DNA from: Bacteroidales bacterium
GTDB taxonomy: Bacteria > Bacteroidota > Bacteroidia > Bacteroidales > UBA932
Direction of reading: 5' to 3'
Length of the DNA: 64,000 bases
NCBI GenBank assembly: GCA_017935505.1
Contig: JAGBHM010000023.1
Span: 62,001 to 126,000, forward strand
A program made the position numbers and the translations under genes. The first letter of the stretch is position 1; every line of letters begins with the position of its first letter. The notes beneath the pieces are model-generated. The model was not told the DNA's origin. It did not search any database and saw only the letters and a list, made by a program, of their open reading frames with translations. Below are positions 25,668 through 34,989 of this stretch, piece after piece.

Positions 25668-28550
25668 ATGAATTGTAGAAAACACTTAATTTGTGCATGT
25701 TTCATTTTGTTAGCAACAATTGGCGCAACATCGCTTTTGCAGGCATCTGAAGCAGGCATTTCTAAGAAACCGCTTGACCATTCTGTATATGACAAATGGT
25801 ATGGAATTGGAGGATATGCCATGACAACTGATGGCAAATTCACTGCAATCTACAACAATCGTACAGAAAATGACGGATTCTTGCAGCTGATTAATCTCGA
25901 AAATGGAACTTCTGTGAATATAGACAGGGGTTCAAAGGTAAAATTTGCACCAGATAACAGGCATCTGATCTGTTTCATAAAACCTTTTTATGCGAAGCAG
26001 AAAGAGGCCAGGATAAAGAAATTCAAAGGAGACAAGGTGCCTAAAGATTCTCTCTGCATAATGGATGCAATTACCGGAAAACAGACAAAGTTCCCTATGG
26101 TAAAAAGGTGTGAAATACCAAAGGATGGCGGTAATTTCATTGCATTTGAAGCAAGAATTGAGAATGATTCCCTCAAAAAAGATGGTATATTCATCTATGA
26201 CCTTGCAAAAGGTGTAGTGGTTGATACTCTCATGAATCTTGATGCTTTCAACTTCAATAAAATGGGAACTGAACTCTATTGTGTGAAGAGGGCAGATAAA
26301 AAAGTGAAAGGCAGCAAAAGCGGAATATTTTTGTATAATCTGCAAAGCGGTGAGATCAAGACTATTATAGAGGGTACATCAAAATGTACATTTGTAAGGC
26401 CTGTCCTCTCTAAAGAGGAGGATATGATGATCTTCTACGCCAATACAGATACAACAAAGAAGTATGATGAGAATGTTGAGATCTGGACATACAAATTTGG
26501 TAACGACGGTTGGAAGAGTCATCCTGAAAGTGCAGTTAAAGTTGTTTCGAACAGCATCAAAGGGCTGAAAGAGGGCTATCGTGTCTCAAGAAACAGAGGA
26601 CTTACAGTGAGCAAAGATGGAAAAAGACTCTTCTTTGGAGTTTCAAAGGTGATGCCTCAGAAAGATACTGCAAAATATCAGCCGGAGAAGGCTTCGCTTG
26701 ATGTATGGCATTATAATGATCCGTATATCCAGACAAAACAGAATATGACCATCGGTCAGGATACCAAAAGAAGCTATGTTTCGTATGTAAACTTGAATGA
26801 TGACGGCTCTCTTGTTGAGGAGATGGGAATGGTTCAGCTTGCTGCTCCGGAGTATCCGGTAGCACGTGTTGCTGATGACTGGAGCGCCGATTGGGCCTAC
26901 TCTTGGAGTGGAGAGAGGTTTGCTATACAGACTCAGTGGGATTCTAATGACCAGGCTGATGTGTGGATTATTTCACTTGAGGATGGCAAAGCTAAGATGC
27001 TGCTCGACGGAGTTGAGATAAAATCACTCTCACCATCACCAGAAGGAAAATATCTCACATGGTATGATCCGGCTAAAAAGCATTGGTTCTCATGGAACAA
27101 AGAGACCGGGGCAATTAAAAATATTACAGAAAAGATAACTGTTCCGCTTTGGAAAGAGCTTCATGACACTCCTCAGATGGCACCTGCTTATGGCAATGGT
27201 GGCTGGAGAAAAGGTGACAAGTCATTCTTTATATATGATAAGTATGATGTTTGGGAGGTGGATCCTGATGGTGTAAAAGAGCCACAGATGCTTACACAGG
27301 GTAAAGGCCGTGAGTTGGGTTATACATTCAGGATGATCCGCATCAAAGAGCTTGAGCTTCCTGCCGGAACTCCTGGTATAAAAGAGGATCCTATTGAAGA
27401 CAAGGAGAGTGTCTATTTCACAGCATTCTGCAACAAATCAAAGGGTTATGGATATTATACAAGAGAATTCAAAGGCAAGAAACTGCAGCCTATGAAGAAA
27501 CTCATAATGGAGCCTGACTATACTTTGGGATATTTCCACAAGGCAAAAGAGGGCAATACCATAACTTTTGTAAAGAGCAATTTTGAGGAGGCTCCAAACC
27601 TTTGGGTAACAAAAGACTGGTTCAAGAGTGCCAAAAAACTTACAGACTGCAACCCTCAGCAGAAGGATTACAATTGGGGAACTGTAGAGTCTGTATATTG
27701 GAAAGCTCACGATGGAAGAGATGTTGAGGGTCTTTTGTACAAACCTGAGGATTTTGACTCAACAAAGAAATACCCGATGGTGGTTTATTTCTATGAGAAG
27801 ACCTCGCAATACAAAAATACATACCGCAAACCTGCTGTAAGCCGCTCAACAATAAATATCACCTATTTTGTGAGCAACGGTTATCTGGTATTCCTTCCGG
27901 ATATCCACTATACAACCGGACATCCTGGCAAGAGTGCAATCAATTGTATAGTTTCCGGTGTGGAATCACTCTGCAAAAACAGCTGGGTTGACAGAGAGAA
28001 TATTGCAATACAGGGCCAGAGTTGGGGAGGTTATCAGGTTGCATATCTGATTACCCAGACCGACATGTTCAAATGTGCCGGTTCCGGTGCGCCTGTTGCG
28101 AACATGACAAGTGCTTATGGCGGAATCCGCTGGGGTTCCGGCGTTGTAAGGCAGTTCCAGTATGAGCATACACAGAGCCGTATAGGCTGTACTCTTTGGG
28201 ATGAGGGTGGCCTTGACCTTTATATCGAAAACTCACCATTGTTTTTCGTAGATAAGGTGAAGACTCCTGTACTCATTATGCATAATGATAAAGATGAGGC
28301 AGTTCCATGGACACAGGGTATTGAGTTCTTCACAGCATTGCGCCGTATGGGCAAACAGGCCTGGATGCTGCAGTATAACAATGAGACCCATAATTTGAGC
28401 GGTTATGTGAACGCATATGACTATACTATAAGATTGTCACAGTTTATGGACCACTTCCTCAAAGGTGCACCGATGCCTGTATGGATGAAATATGGAGTGC
28501 CTGCAACAAAGAAAGGCATAGATTGGGGTCTTGAACTTGTAGAAGAGTAG
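25668..28550 (+). CDS. S9-family serine peptidase (prolyl oligopeptidase/DPP IV type), exported
   Basis: Probably cleaves peptides in the periplasm. Seen: signal peptide (about 1-28, CACFILLATIGATSLLQAS), an N-terminal beta-propeller region (about 40-690), and a C-terminal alpha/beta hydrolase domain with nucleophile S785 in GQSWGGYQ, acid D876 in HNDKDEAVPW and base H908 in ETHNL. Length is 960. It is the first gene of a five-gene run, with the caspase-fold lipoprotein 30 bases downstream. The SWGGY nucleophile elbow and ordering of the triad fit clan SC, family S9; the subfamily and substrate are undetermined. Confidence 0.95.
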   Translation: MNCRKHLICACFILLATIGATSLLQASEAGISKKPLDHSVYDKWYGIGGYAMTTDGKFTAIYNNRTENDGFLQLINLENGTSVNIDRGSKVKFAPDNRHLICFIKPFYAKQKEARIKKFKGDKVPKDSLCIMDAITGKQTKFPMVKRCEIPKDGGNFIAFEARIENDSLKKDGIFIYDLAKGVVVDTLMNLDAFNFNKMGTELYCVKRADKKVKGSKSGIFLYNLQSGEIKTIIEGTSKCTFVRPVLSKEEDMMIFYANTDTTKKYDENVEIWTYKFGNDGWKSHPESAVKVVSNSIKGLKEGYRVSRNRGLTVSKDGKRLFFGVSKVMPQKDTAKYQPEKASLDVWHYNDPYIQTKQNMTIGQDTKRSYVSYVNLNDDGSLVEEMGMVQLAAPEYPVARVADDWSADWAYSWSGERFAIQTQWDSNDQADVWIISLEDGKAKMLLDGVEIKSLSPSPEGKYLTWYDPAKKHWFSWNKETGAIKNITEKITVPLWKELHDTPQMAPAYGNGGWRKGDKSFFIYDKYDVWEVDPDGVKEPQMLTQGKGRELGYTFRMIRIKELELPAGTPGIKEDPIEDKESVYFTAFCNKSKGYGYYTREFKGKKLQPMKKLIMEPDYTLGYFHKAKEGNTITFVKSNFEEAPNLWVTKDWFKSAKKLTDCNPQQKDYNWGTVESVYWKAHDGRDVEGLLYKPEDFDSTKKYPMVVYFYEKTSQYKNTYRKPAVSRSTINITYFVSNGYLVFLPDIHYTTGHPGKSAINCIVSGVESLCKNSWVDRENIAIQGQSWGGYQVAYLITQTDMFKCAGSGAPVANMTSAYGGIRWGSGVVRQFQYEHTQSRIGCTLWDEGGLDLYIENSPLFFVDKVKTPVLIMHNDKDEAVPWTQGIEFFTALRRMGKQAWMLQYNNETHNLSGYVNAYDYTIRLSQFMDHFLKGAPMPVWMKYGVPATKKGIDWGLELVEE

Positions 28551-28580
28551 AATATATTGAAAACGAATTTCAAAAATATA

Positions 28581-30761
28581 ATGGAAACACTGAAAAAAAT
28601 TATTTGTAAAAGTTTTTATGCACTCCTGGCGCTTATTATGGTAAGCTGTGGCGGTGAGAAGAGGAGTGTGGCAATTGTTGTCGACCAGACAACTTACGGT
28701 AAAATAGCTGCAGAGGTTGATGCTTATGTAGCTTCTGTAGCAGACGAAAACCGCACAGGAGTACTTGTGATTGACAAATGGGCCAATCCAGACTCGATCA
28801 AAGCGGTATTGTTTGAGATGTATCAGAACAACAACCTGGAGGGTGCTGTGTTTATTGGCGACATTCCTATTCCAATGGTAAGGGATGCCCAACACATGAC
28901 TACTGCATTCAAAATGGATCAGAACAGGAGAATGGATTGGTCCTCAGTTCCGTCGGACCGTTTTTATGATGATTTTGATTTGGCTTTCGATTTTATCAAG
29001 CAAGATGAGAACAAGAAACTTTTCTTCTATTATTCATTGAGACCGGATTGTCCTCAGACTATTGCATGTGATATATATTCTGCAAGAATCAAGGCTCCGG
29101 AGGGGGAGAATAAGTACCAGCTTGTGGCTGATTATCTGAAGAAAGCTGTAGCGGCAAAGGGTGAAGTGAAAAAAATGGACAAAGTGCTCCATTTTGCAGG
29201 TCATGGATACAACTCAGAGTCGATGAATGCCAGAATTGATGAGGCAGTGGCCCTTACAGAGCATTTCCAGTTCCTCAACAATAATGAAGGCAAATTGGAC
29301 TATATCGACTTTACATTTGACAAGTCAATCAAAAAGAGACTTATGGCAGCTGTGGCAGATACAACCCTTGATCTTGCCATCCTGCACCATCATGGTGGAG
29401 ATGATGCACAATATCTTAACGGTTCTCCATATGAGGCAGATCCTGCAGGTTGGATTAATCTTGCAAGAAACTATTTCAGGGTCAAAGTGAGGGATGCAAA
29501 GAATCCTGCTGAGACAAAAGCACGTTTCAAAGCAAAATTTGATATACCATCTTCATGGATGGATGATGCCTTTAGTGCCGACAGAATTCTCGAAGACAGT
29601 CTCTATGCTGCAGGCATGGATATCATGATTCCTGATTTGGCAGGTTATTCATCAGGTGCCCAGATGGTCATTTTGGATGCTTGTTTCAATGGAAGTTTCT
29701 GTAACGATGACTATTTGGCTTCGCACTATATCTTCAACCCTGGCAATACTGTAGTGGTTAAGGCGAACAGTGTAAATACATTGCAGGATACTTGGACAAC
29801 TGAGCTTATAGGTCTGCTCAACTGGGGCGCATGTGCCGGCAACTGGGCAAAAGGCCAGATGACTCTTGAGTCACATCTGTTCGGTGACCCTACATTCACA
29901 TTTGCCCCTCAGAATACAGATCCGATGGGTGGCAACTTTGATATAAACACTGTGATGTTTGAGAAAAAGGATGATGTAGCTTATTGGAAAGGTGTTTTGA
30001 AAAATTCAGCAGAGGATGAGATGATGTGTGATATGAAGTCTCTTGCAATTAAAATGCTTCAGTTGAATGATGCAATTACATCCGATGAACTTATTGAAAT
30101 CCAAAAGAACAGCAATAGCCGTATTGTAAGGCTTGCCGCATTTAATGCCAACAGGAAAATCGGCGATGAAAATCTTTGCAAGGCCATAGCTCTTGGATTG
30201 GAAGATACTTATGAACTTATGCAGCGTTTGAGCGCACAGTATGCTGTGAAGAATTTTGCATCAGAATTGATACCTGTTGTTGCAAAGACCTGGATGGATC
30301 CTACAACTCCTGGTAGGGTTGTATTCCAATTGCAGGGCGGTATAGCAGGTTTTGATGCCCAGGCCCTTGTTGAAGAGATGAAGAGAATTAATGAGGAAAA
30401 ACCTTACTGGGCAGGCAAAGAGGCTTTTGACCGTATCGTAAGAATTGTTGAGAATGCCAAGAAGGATATGGATGCTCAGATAGCCTCTATAAAGGATGGC
30501 TCAATGTCTGCAAAAGATATGAGGAATTTTGCAAAATATCGCAGAAACCGTCTTGAGCCACAAGCGGTGGAGCCTATTATCTACATGCTCAACAACTCTA
30601 CAGACCAGCAGATAAGAAAGGCTGCTGCAGATGCTCTGGGCTGGTATGAGTATTCAAGCGTAAGGGAAAATGTACTTGCCGAGTGTGAGAAACTTTATGA
30701 AGTTGAGAAAGACGAGCAGGTAAAGGCAGAGTTCCAGAAGGCAATCAACCGATTGAAATAA
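28581..30761 (+). CDS. Caspase-fold (C25-like) peptidase lipoprotein with C-terminal helical repeats
   Basis: Putative clan CD cysteine peptidase anchored as a lipoprotein. I use the ATG at 28581 over a TTG at 28557; signal METLKKIICKSFYALLALIMVSC, Cys at 23; length 726. Seen: a histidine after a hydrophobic strand, LAILHHHGGDDAQ (H269-H271), and a cysteine after another, VILDACFNGSF (C368), the His/Cys dyad layout of gingipain-like and caspase-like enzymes. An N-terminal GAVFIGDIPIPMV also recalls the C25 fold. From about residue 470 the protein turns helical, ending in HEAT-like repeats (VEPIIYMLNNSTDQQIRKAA). No type IX secretion C-terminal domain is seen. The substrate is unknown. Confidence 0.75.
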   Translation: METLKKIICKSFYALLALIMVSCGGEKRSVAIVVDQTTYGKIAAEVDAYVASVADENRTGVLVIDKWANPDSIKAVLFEMYQNNNLEGAVFIGDIPIPMVRDAQHMTTAFKMDQNRRMDWSSVPSDRFYDDFDLAFDFIKQDENKKLFFYYSLRPDCPQTIACDIYSARIKAPEGENKYQLVADYLKKAVAAKGEVKKMDKVLHFAGHGYNSESMNARIDEAVALTEHFQFLNNNEGKLDYIDFTFDKSIKKRLMAAVADTTLDLAILHHHGGDDAQYLNGSPYEADPAGWINLARNYFRVKVRDAKNPAETKARFKAKFDIPSSWMDDAFSADRILEDSLYAAGMDIMIPDLAGYSSGAQMVILDACFNGSFCNDDYLASHYIFNPGNTVVVKANSVNTLQDTWTTELIGLLNWGACAGNWAKGQMTLESHLFGDPTFTFAPQNTDPMGGNFDINTVMFEKKDDVAYWKGVLKNSAEDEMMCDMKSLAIKMLQLNDAITSDELIEIQKNSNSRIVRLAAFNANRKIGDENLCKAIALGLEDTYELMQRLSAQYAVKNFASELIPVVAKTWMDPTTPGRVVFQLQGGIAGFDAQALVEEMKRINEEKPYWAGKEAFDRIVRIVENAKKDMDAQIASIKDGSMSAKDMRNFAKYRRNRLEPQAVEPIIYMLNNSTDQQIRKAAADALGWYEYSSVRENVLAECEKLYEVEKDEQVKAEFQKAINRLK

Positions 30762-30798
30762 ATAATAATGGCATATGCCATACAAATACATTAATTAT

Positions 30799-33720
30799 AT
30801 GTACAGATTAAAATTTGTTTTTGCGGCCGTGCTGATGCTTCTCACTTTTGGGTTGAATGCTCAGCAGAGTTCTGGAGGCTCCAAATATGCCCAGATAAAG
30901 GGTCGCGTAGTTGAGGATGGTCTCAAAGGTGAGCCTGTAGGATTTGCTACAGTCTATATCATGCCTCAGGATATCTATACAGCTACAGATATCGACGGAA
31001 ATTTCGAGTTCAAGAATGTTGAGCCCGGTAAGACTACTTTCTCTATCCAGTTTATCGGAATGGAGACCATTGATACTACAATCAACCTTGTTGCAGGCAA
31101 GGTTCATACTTTGAATTTTAAAATGAAGCAGACTTCGTTCAGATTGAATGAGGTTACCGTGCTTGCAGAGAACAGCAAAGCCGGTAGCGCCACTGCTTCA
31201 AATATCTCAAAACAGGCAATTGAGCACTTGCAGGCGAGCACTCTTAAAGATGTGATGCAGCTTCTTCCAGGAGCGAGCCTGCAGAACTCAAACATGTCTG
31301 TGGCAAACAATATCTACATCAGAACAATTGCCCCTACAAGCAATTCGAGGAGTGCAACTACTGCAACTGATGATGACCATGCAAACATGAACAGTTTGGG
31401 TACTGCAATCATCATGGATGGTGCTGCCCTTTCAAATAATGCCAACATGCAGCTTCTTTCTGCAACAATGCAGGGCGAGAATGCCAATGTTGGTGTTGGT
31501 GGTACTCCTGCAGCAGGCTACGATATGAGGGGTATTTCTACCGATAATATTGAGAGTGTTGAGGTAATCAGAGGTATTCCGTCGGCACAATATGGTGATA
31601 TGACTTCAGGTGCTGTGATTATCAAAACCAAAGCCGGTAGAGATCCTTTGAGAGTTAAAGTGAACCTGAATCCTTACACCTACTCGGTATCTGCATCAAA
31701 AGGTATGCAGTTGGGAGAGAAGGGCGGTGCATTCTCAATTAGCGGTGACTATGCCTATGATGCACGTCAGCAGGAGATGGCTCACCAGTATTATCAGAGA
31801 TTTTCATTGAGAGGATTGTGGACAAAGACATTCTTCGACAGATTAACTACAAACACCTCTCTCGATTTGAGATACCGCAAAGATACCCGCGAGAAGAACC
31901 CTGATGACGAGCGTTCTCAGATTGCATACGGTGCTAAAGAGATTGGTTTCAGATTCAATAGCAACGGTTCATACTCAACTCCTGAGGCAGGCTGGCTGAA
32001 ACGTTTGAGCTATACTTTGTCATTTACATTTGCCGACAAGCACTCTTATAGGGAGCAGATGGCCTCAAATGCTTATGGCCCATACCTGATGACCTCTACA
32101 GACGGTGCAATTCTTGCCAGCAGACCAGGTTTGAAGATATATGAAAGGAATGAAGATGGCACTACAGGCACGGAGATAACAAATATTCCTGTAGGAGAAG
32201 AGTCTTATTATGGTTCATACCTTCCATACAGCTACTTCTCAAGGTATGACATTTATGGTAAAGAGCTCAACTTCCAGGGATCGTTGAGAGCCCATTTCAG
32301 CAAGATGTGGGAGAAAGGAAACAACAGTATCCTGGTTGGTTTCGATTATAAAATGGACGGCAACTTAGGTAAAGGTACTGTATACGATATAGAGACTCCT
32401 CCACAGAGTACCAGCAGTTCATCTGCATACCGTCCGCGTGCATTCAAAGATATTCCTTTTGTAAATCAGTTGAGTGCTTATGTTGAGGATGTATTTACCC
32501 AGAATCTCGGAAAGCATGAGTTCAAACTCACTGCAGGTGCCCGTTTCGACTGGATTAACGGCAAAAGCATAGTAACTCCACGTTTTAACGGTTCATTCGA
32601 ACTTATTCCGTCGAGATTATTCTTGAGAGGAGGTTGGGGTATTCTTGCAAAAGCTCCTACTACATTGTATCTGAATCCGCAGGAGGCTTATTATGAGATT
32701 GTAAACTACAACACTTATGGCAATGAATCTTATGCAGAGGATATGCAGTTGCTTTTGGGAACTACCCGTGTTTTCAACACAGAGAACAAAGATCTCAAAA
32801 TAGCAACTAACCGTAAAGCTGAGGTCGGTTTCGATTTCAAATTCAATCATAACAAAATGAGTGTTGCAGTTACAGCATATCATGAAAGGTTGAAGAATGG
32901 TTATTCGATGGGTACAGATCTTTACAGCGGCTATCACCTCATTCCGTATGTTACCTACAAGAATCTTCAAAAAGATGCAGAAGGAAGATATACTTTGGAG
33001 GTAGACGAGTCGTACAACATATTCGTGAGCCATACAACTCCTATGAACTCGCTCGAGACCATTAATAAAGGTATTGAGTATGAGATTAATTTGGGCAGAA
33101 TAGAGTCTATCAGAACCCAGATTAACATTAATGGAGCATATATGCACATGAAGAAGGTGAACAACAACTATTCATACAGTTCAAAAACAAGCGGAAATAA
33201 TCTGGAGCACCATATTGGAGTTTACGAGAAGGGTGTTTCGAGAAGCTTTAATGAAATGATGAATACAACATTCCGTTTCACACACAACATTCCGCAGATA
33301 GGTTTTGTAGTTACTTTGGCTGCTCAGGCAAACTGGTTTACCAAAACATGGACAGAGTATGGCAATGATACCATGTTTGAGAAATTTATTGCAGGCAAAG
33401 ATTTTACAGGTGCTGATGGCAAATCATATAAAGCAGGAGAGATCTACGACTTCAATCCTGCAATGAAAGATGACCCTGAGTTCTCATATCTGTTTGATAC
33501 TCCAAATGAAAACAGGTTCATTAAGGAGAAGTATCATCCGTATATGATATTCAATATAAATGTATCCAAAGAGATTGGCGATTTCCTCACAGCTTCGTTC
33601 TTTGCAAACAATATCTTCAATACAAGACCGTTGTATGAGCGTAAGATGTATCCGGGCTCTTACTATGAACTCGGTATCCCTACATTCTTTGGATTCGATC
33701 TTAAAATTAACATTAAATAG
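30799..33720 (+). CDS. TonB-dependent outer membrane receptor (not SusC-type)
   Basis: Energy-dependent importer. The ATG at 30799 (MYRLKFVFAAVLMLLTFGLNAQ) gives a standard signal peptide; an in-frame ATG at 30775 would add 8 polar residues. Seen: a carboxypeptidase-like regulatory domain (about 25-110, IKGRVVEDG..PVGFATVYI), a plug with IESVEVIRGIPSAQYGDMTSGAVIIKTK near 245-275, and a barrel ending FFGFDLKINIK. Length about 973. No STN signalling domain, and no SusD follows; instead two Bacteroidota families follow. The cargo is unknown: with two peptidases upstream, a peptide or a protein-bound ligand is a reasonable guess. Confidence 0.93.
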   Translation: MYRLKFVFAAVLMLLTFGLNAQQSSGGSKYAQIKGRVVEDGLKGEPVGFATVYIMPQDIYTATDIDGNFEFKNVEPGKTTFSIQFIGMETIDTTINLVAGKVHTLNFKMKQTSFRLNEVTVLAENSKAGSATASNISKQAIEHLQASTLKDVMQLLPGASLQNSNMSVANNIYIRTIAPTSNSRSATTATDDDHANMNSLGTAIIMDGAALSNNANMQLLSATMQGENANVGVGGTPAAGYDMRGISTDNIESVEVIRGIPSAQYGDMTSGAVIIKTKAGRDPLRVKVNLNPYTYSVSASKGMQLGEKGGAFSISGDYAYDARQQEMAHQYYQRFSLRGLWTKTFFDRLTTNTSLDLRYRKDTREKNPDDERSQIAYGAKEIGFRFNSNGSYSTPEAGWLKRLSYTLSFTFADKHSYREQMASNAYGPYLMTSTDGAILASRPGLKIYERNEDGTTGTEITNIPVGEESYYGSYLPYSYFSRYDIYGKELNFQGSLRAHFSKMWEKGNNSILVGFDYKMDGNLGKGTVYDIETPPQSTSSSSAYRPRAFKDIPFVNQLSAYVEDVFTQNLGKHEFKLTAGARFDWINGKSIVTPRFNGSFELIPSRLFLRGGWGILAKAPTTLYLNPQEAYYEIVNYNTYGNESYAEDMQLLLGTTRVFNTENKDLKIATNRKAEVGFDFKFNHNKMSVAVTAYHERLKNGYSMGTDLYSGYHLIPYVTYKNLQKDAEGRYTLEVDESYNIFVSHTTPMNSLETINKGIEYEINLGRIESIRTQININGAYMHMKKVNNNYSYSSKTSGNNLEHHIGVYEKGVSRSFNEMMNTTFRFTHNIPQIGFVVTLAAQANWFTKTWTEYGNDTMFEKFIAGKDFTGADGKSYKAGEIYDFNPAMKDDPEFSYLFDTPNENRFIKEKYHPYMIFNINVSKEIGDFLTASFFANNIFNTRPLYERKMYPGSYYELGIPTFFGFDLKINIK

Positions 33721-33732
33721 GAGGCGACAGAG

Positions 33733-34965
33733 ATGAAGAAGATAATTTTATTTATAGCAATTGCCTTTGCCGCAATCTCTTGCGAACAGTTTGATCAGGT
33801 AAAAGGTACAGATATGGTTGAGAATATCTCTATGGGTATAGAGATTACACTCAAAAAGGACGACAATGTGCCGGCTCCCGAAAGTTATAAGGTAAAACTT
33901 AATAACTATGCCGAGAATATAGAGGTTATAAAGAGCGTGGAGGCCGGAGATGTGGTGAAAATAGATGATATTATACCGGGCATTTATACAATCTCCATAT
34001 CAGGAGAGTCCAATGACGGAACATTTACCTATAACTTCAATGGCAATTTGTCGAATATAAATTTGCTTGAAGATAACAAGGTGATGCCTTTGGAGATGCA
34101 GGCTGCCAAATCCGGCAATATATTGTTTAAGGAGATCTATTATTGCGGCAGCAAGATTGGCGGTAAAACAAATTATTTCAGAGACCAGTACTATGAACTC
34201 TACAACAATAGCAGTAAAGTGCAGTATCTCGACGGATTATGTATCGGAAATATTTACCCTACAACCACTTCTCAGGTGATTTATGTTTGGGACAGACCTA
34301 ATTATGAGGATTATGTCTATTTGCAGACTATCTGGCAAGTGCCTGGAACTCCTGGAGTTGATAAAAAATATCCATTGAATCCGGGCGAGTCTGTGATAAT
34401 AGCACAGATGGCCGACAATCACCAGAGGGAGGCTTTGAATCCGGACAGTCCGGTGAATTTGAGATGTGCCGAGTTTGAGACCTACTTGAGAACAACTGCC
34501 AATACAACCGATAATGAAAACTCCATCAATATGTATATGGCATACTGGTATACAAAGAGCAAAACACAGGCTCAGTGGATGGTAACAATCAATGGCGGTG
34601 CTTTTGTGATCTTCTATCCGGAGAGTGAAATTGATCCTAATACCTATGTGGTAGATCCTAAGTATACTTCAAATAAGGCTAAAGATATTCCAATTTCATG
34701 GATAGTTGATGCTGTAGAGCTTATGCTCAATGAGAGCAAAATTACCCAAAAGAGAATGCCGGCTGTGCTTGATGCAGGTGCAACCTGGGTTGGCGGAACT
34801 TATCTTGCAAAGAGCGTGAGCCGAAAGATCAAAGAGGTAACAGAGGATGGCCGTGTGGTATATCAGGATACAAACAATAGTCTGGAGGATTTTCAGGTAA
34901 ATGATACTCCTGTTCTAAGACGTGATGGAGCCGGTATCCCATCATGGAATACATGGGCAAACTAA
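33733..34965 (+). CDS. DUF4876-like lipoprotein
   Basis: Outer membrane-associated lipoprotein, 410 residues, of unknown function. Seen: signal MKKIILFIAIAFAAISC with Cys at 17, an N-terminal beta domain (about 30-125, ISMGIEITLKKDD..DDIIPGIYTISISG), then a domain starting ILFKEIYYCGSK and containing DQYYELYNNSSKVQYLDGLCIG, which I recognise as the lamin-tail-like segment of DUF4876. An AGGAGG at 33719-33724 overlaps the stop of the receptor gene and lies 8 bases before the ATG. Its position after a TonB receptor suggests it is the surface partner of that transporter (inference). Confidence 0.75.
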   Translation: MKKIILFIAIAFAAISCEQFDQVKGTDMVENISMGIEITLKKDDNVPAPESYKVKLNNYAENIEVIKSVEAGDVVKIDDIIPGIYTISISGESNDGTFTYNFNGNLSNINLLEDNKVMPLEMQAAKSGNILFKEIYYCGSKIGGKTNYFRDQYYELYNNSSKVQYLDGLCIGNIYPTTTSQVIYVWDRPNYEDYVYLQTIWQVPGTPGVDKKYPLNPGESVIIAQMADNHQREALNPDSPVNLRCAEFETYLRTTANTTDNENSINMYMAYWYTKSKTQAQWMVTINGGAFVIFYPESEIDPNTYVVDPKYTSNKAKDIPISWIVDAVELMLNESKITQKRMPAVLDAGATWVGGTYLAKSVSRKIKEVTEDGRVVYQDTNNSLEDFQVNDTPVLRRDGAGIPSWNTWAN

Positions 34966-34989
34966 TTATGGACTTTTAATATTAGAGAG

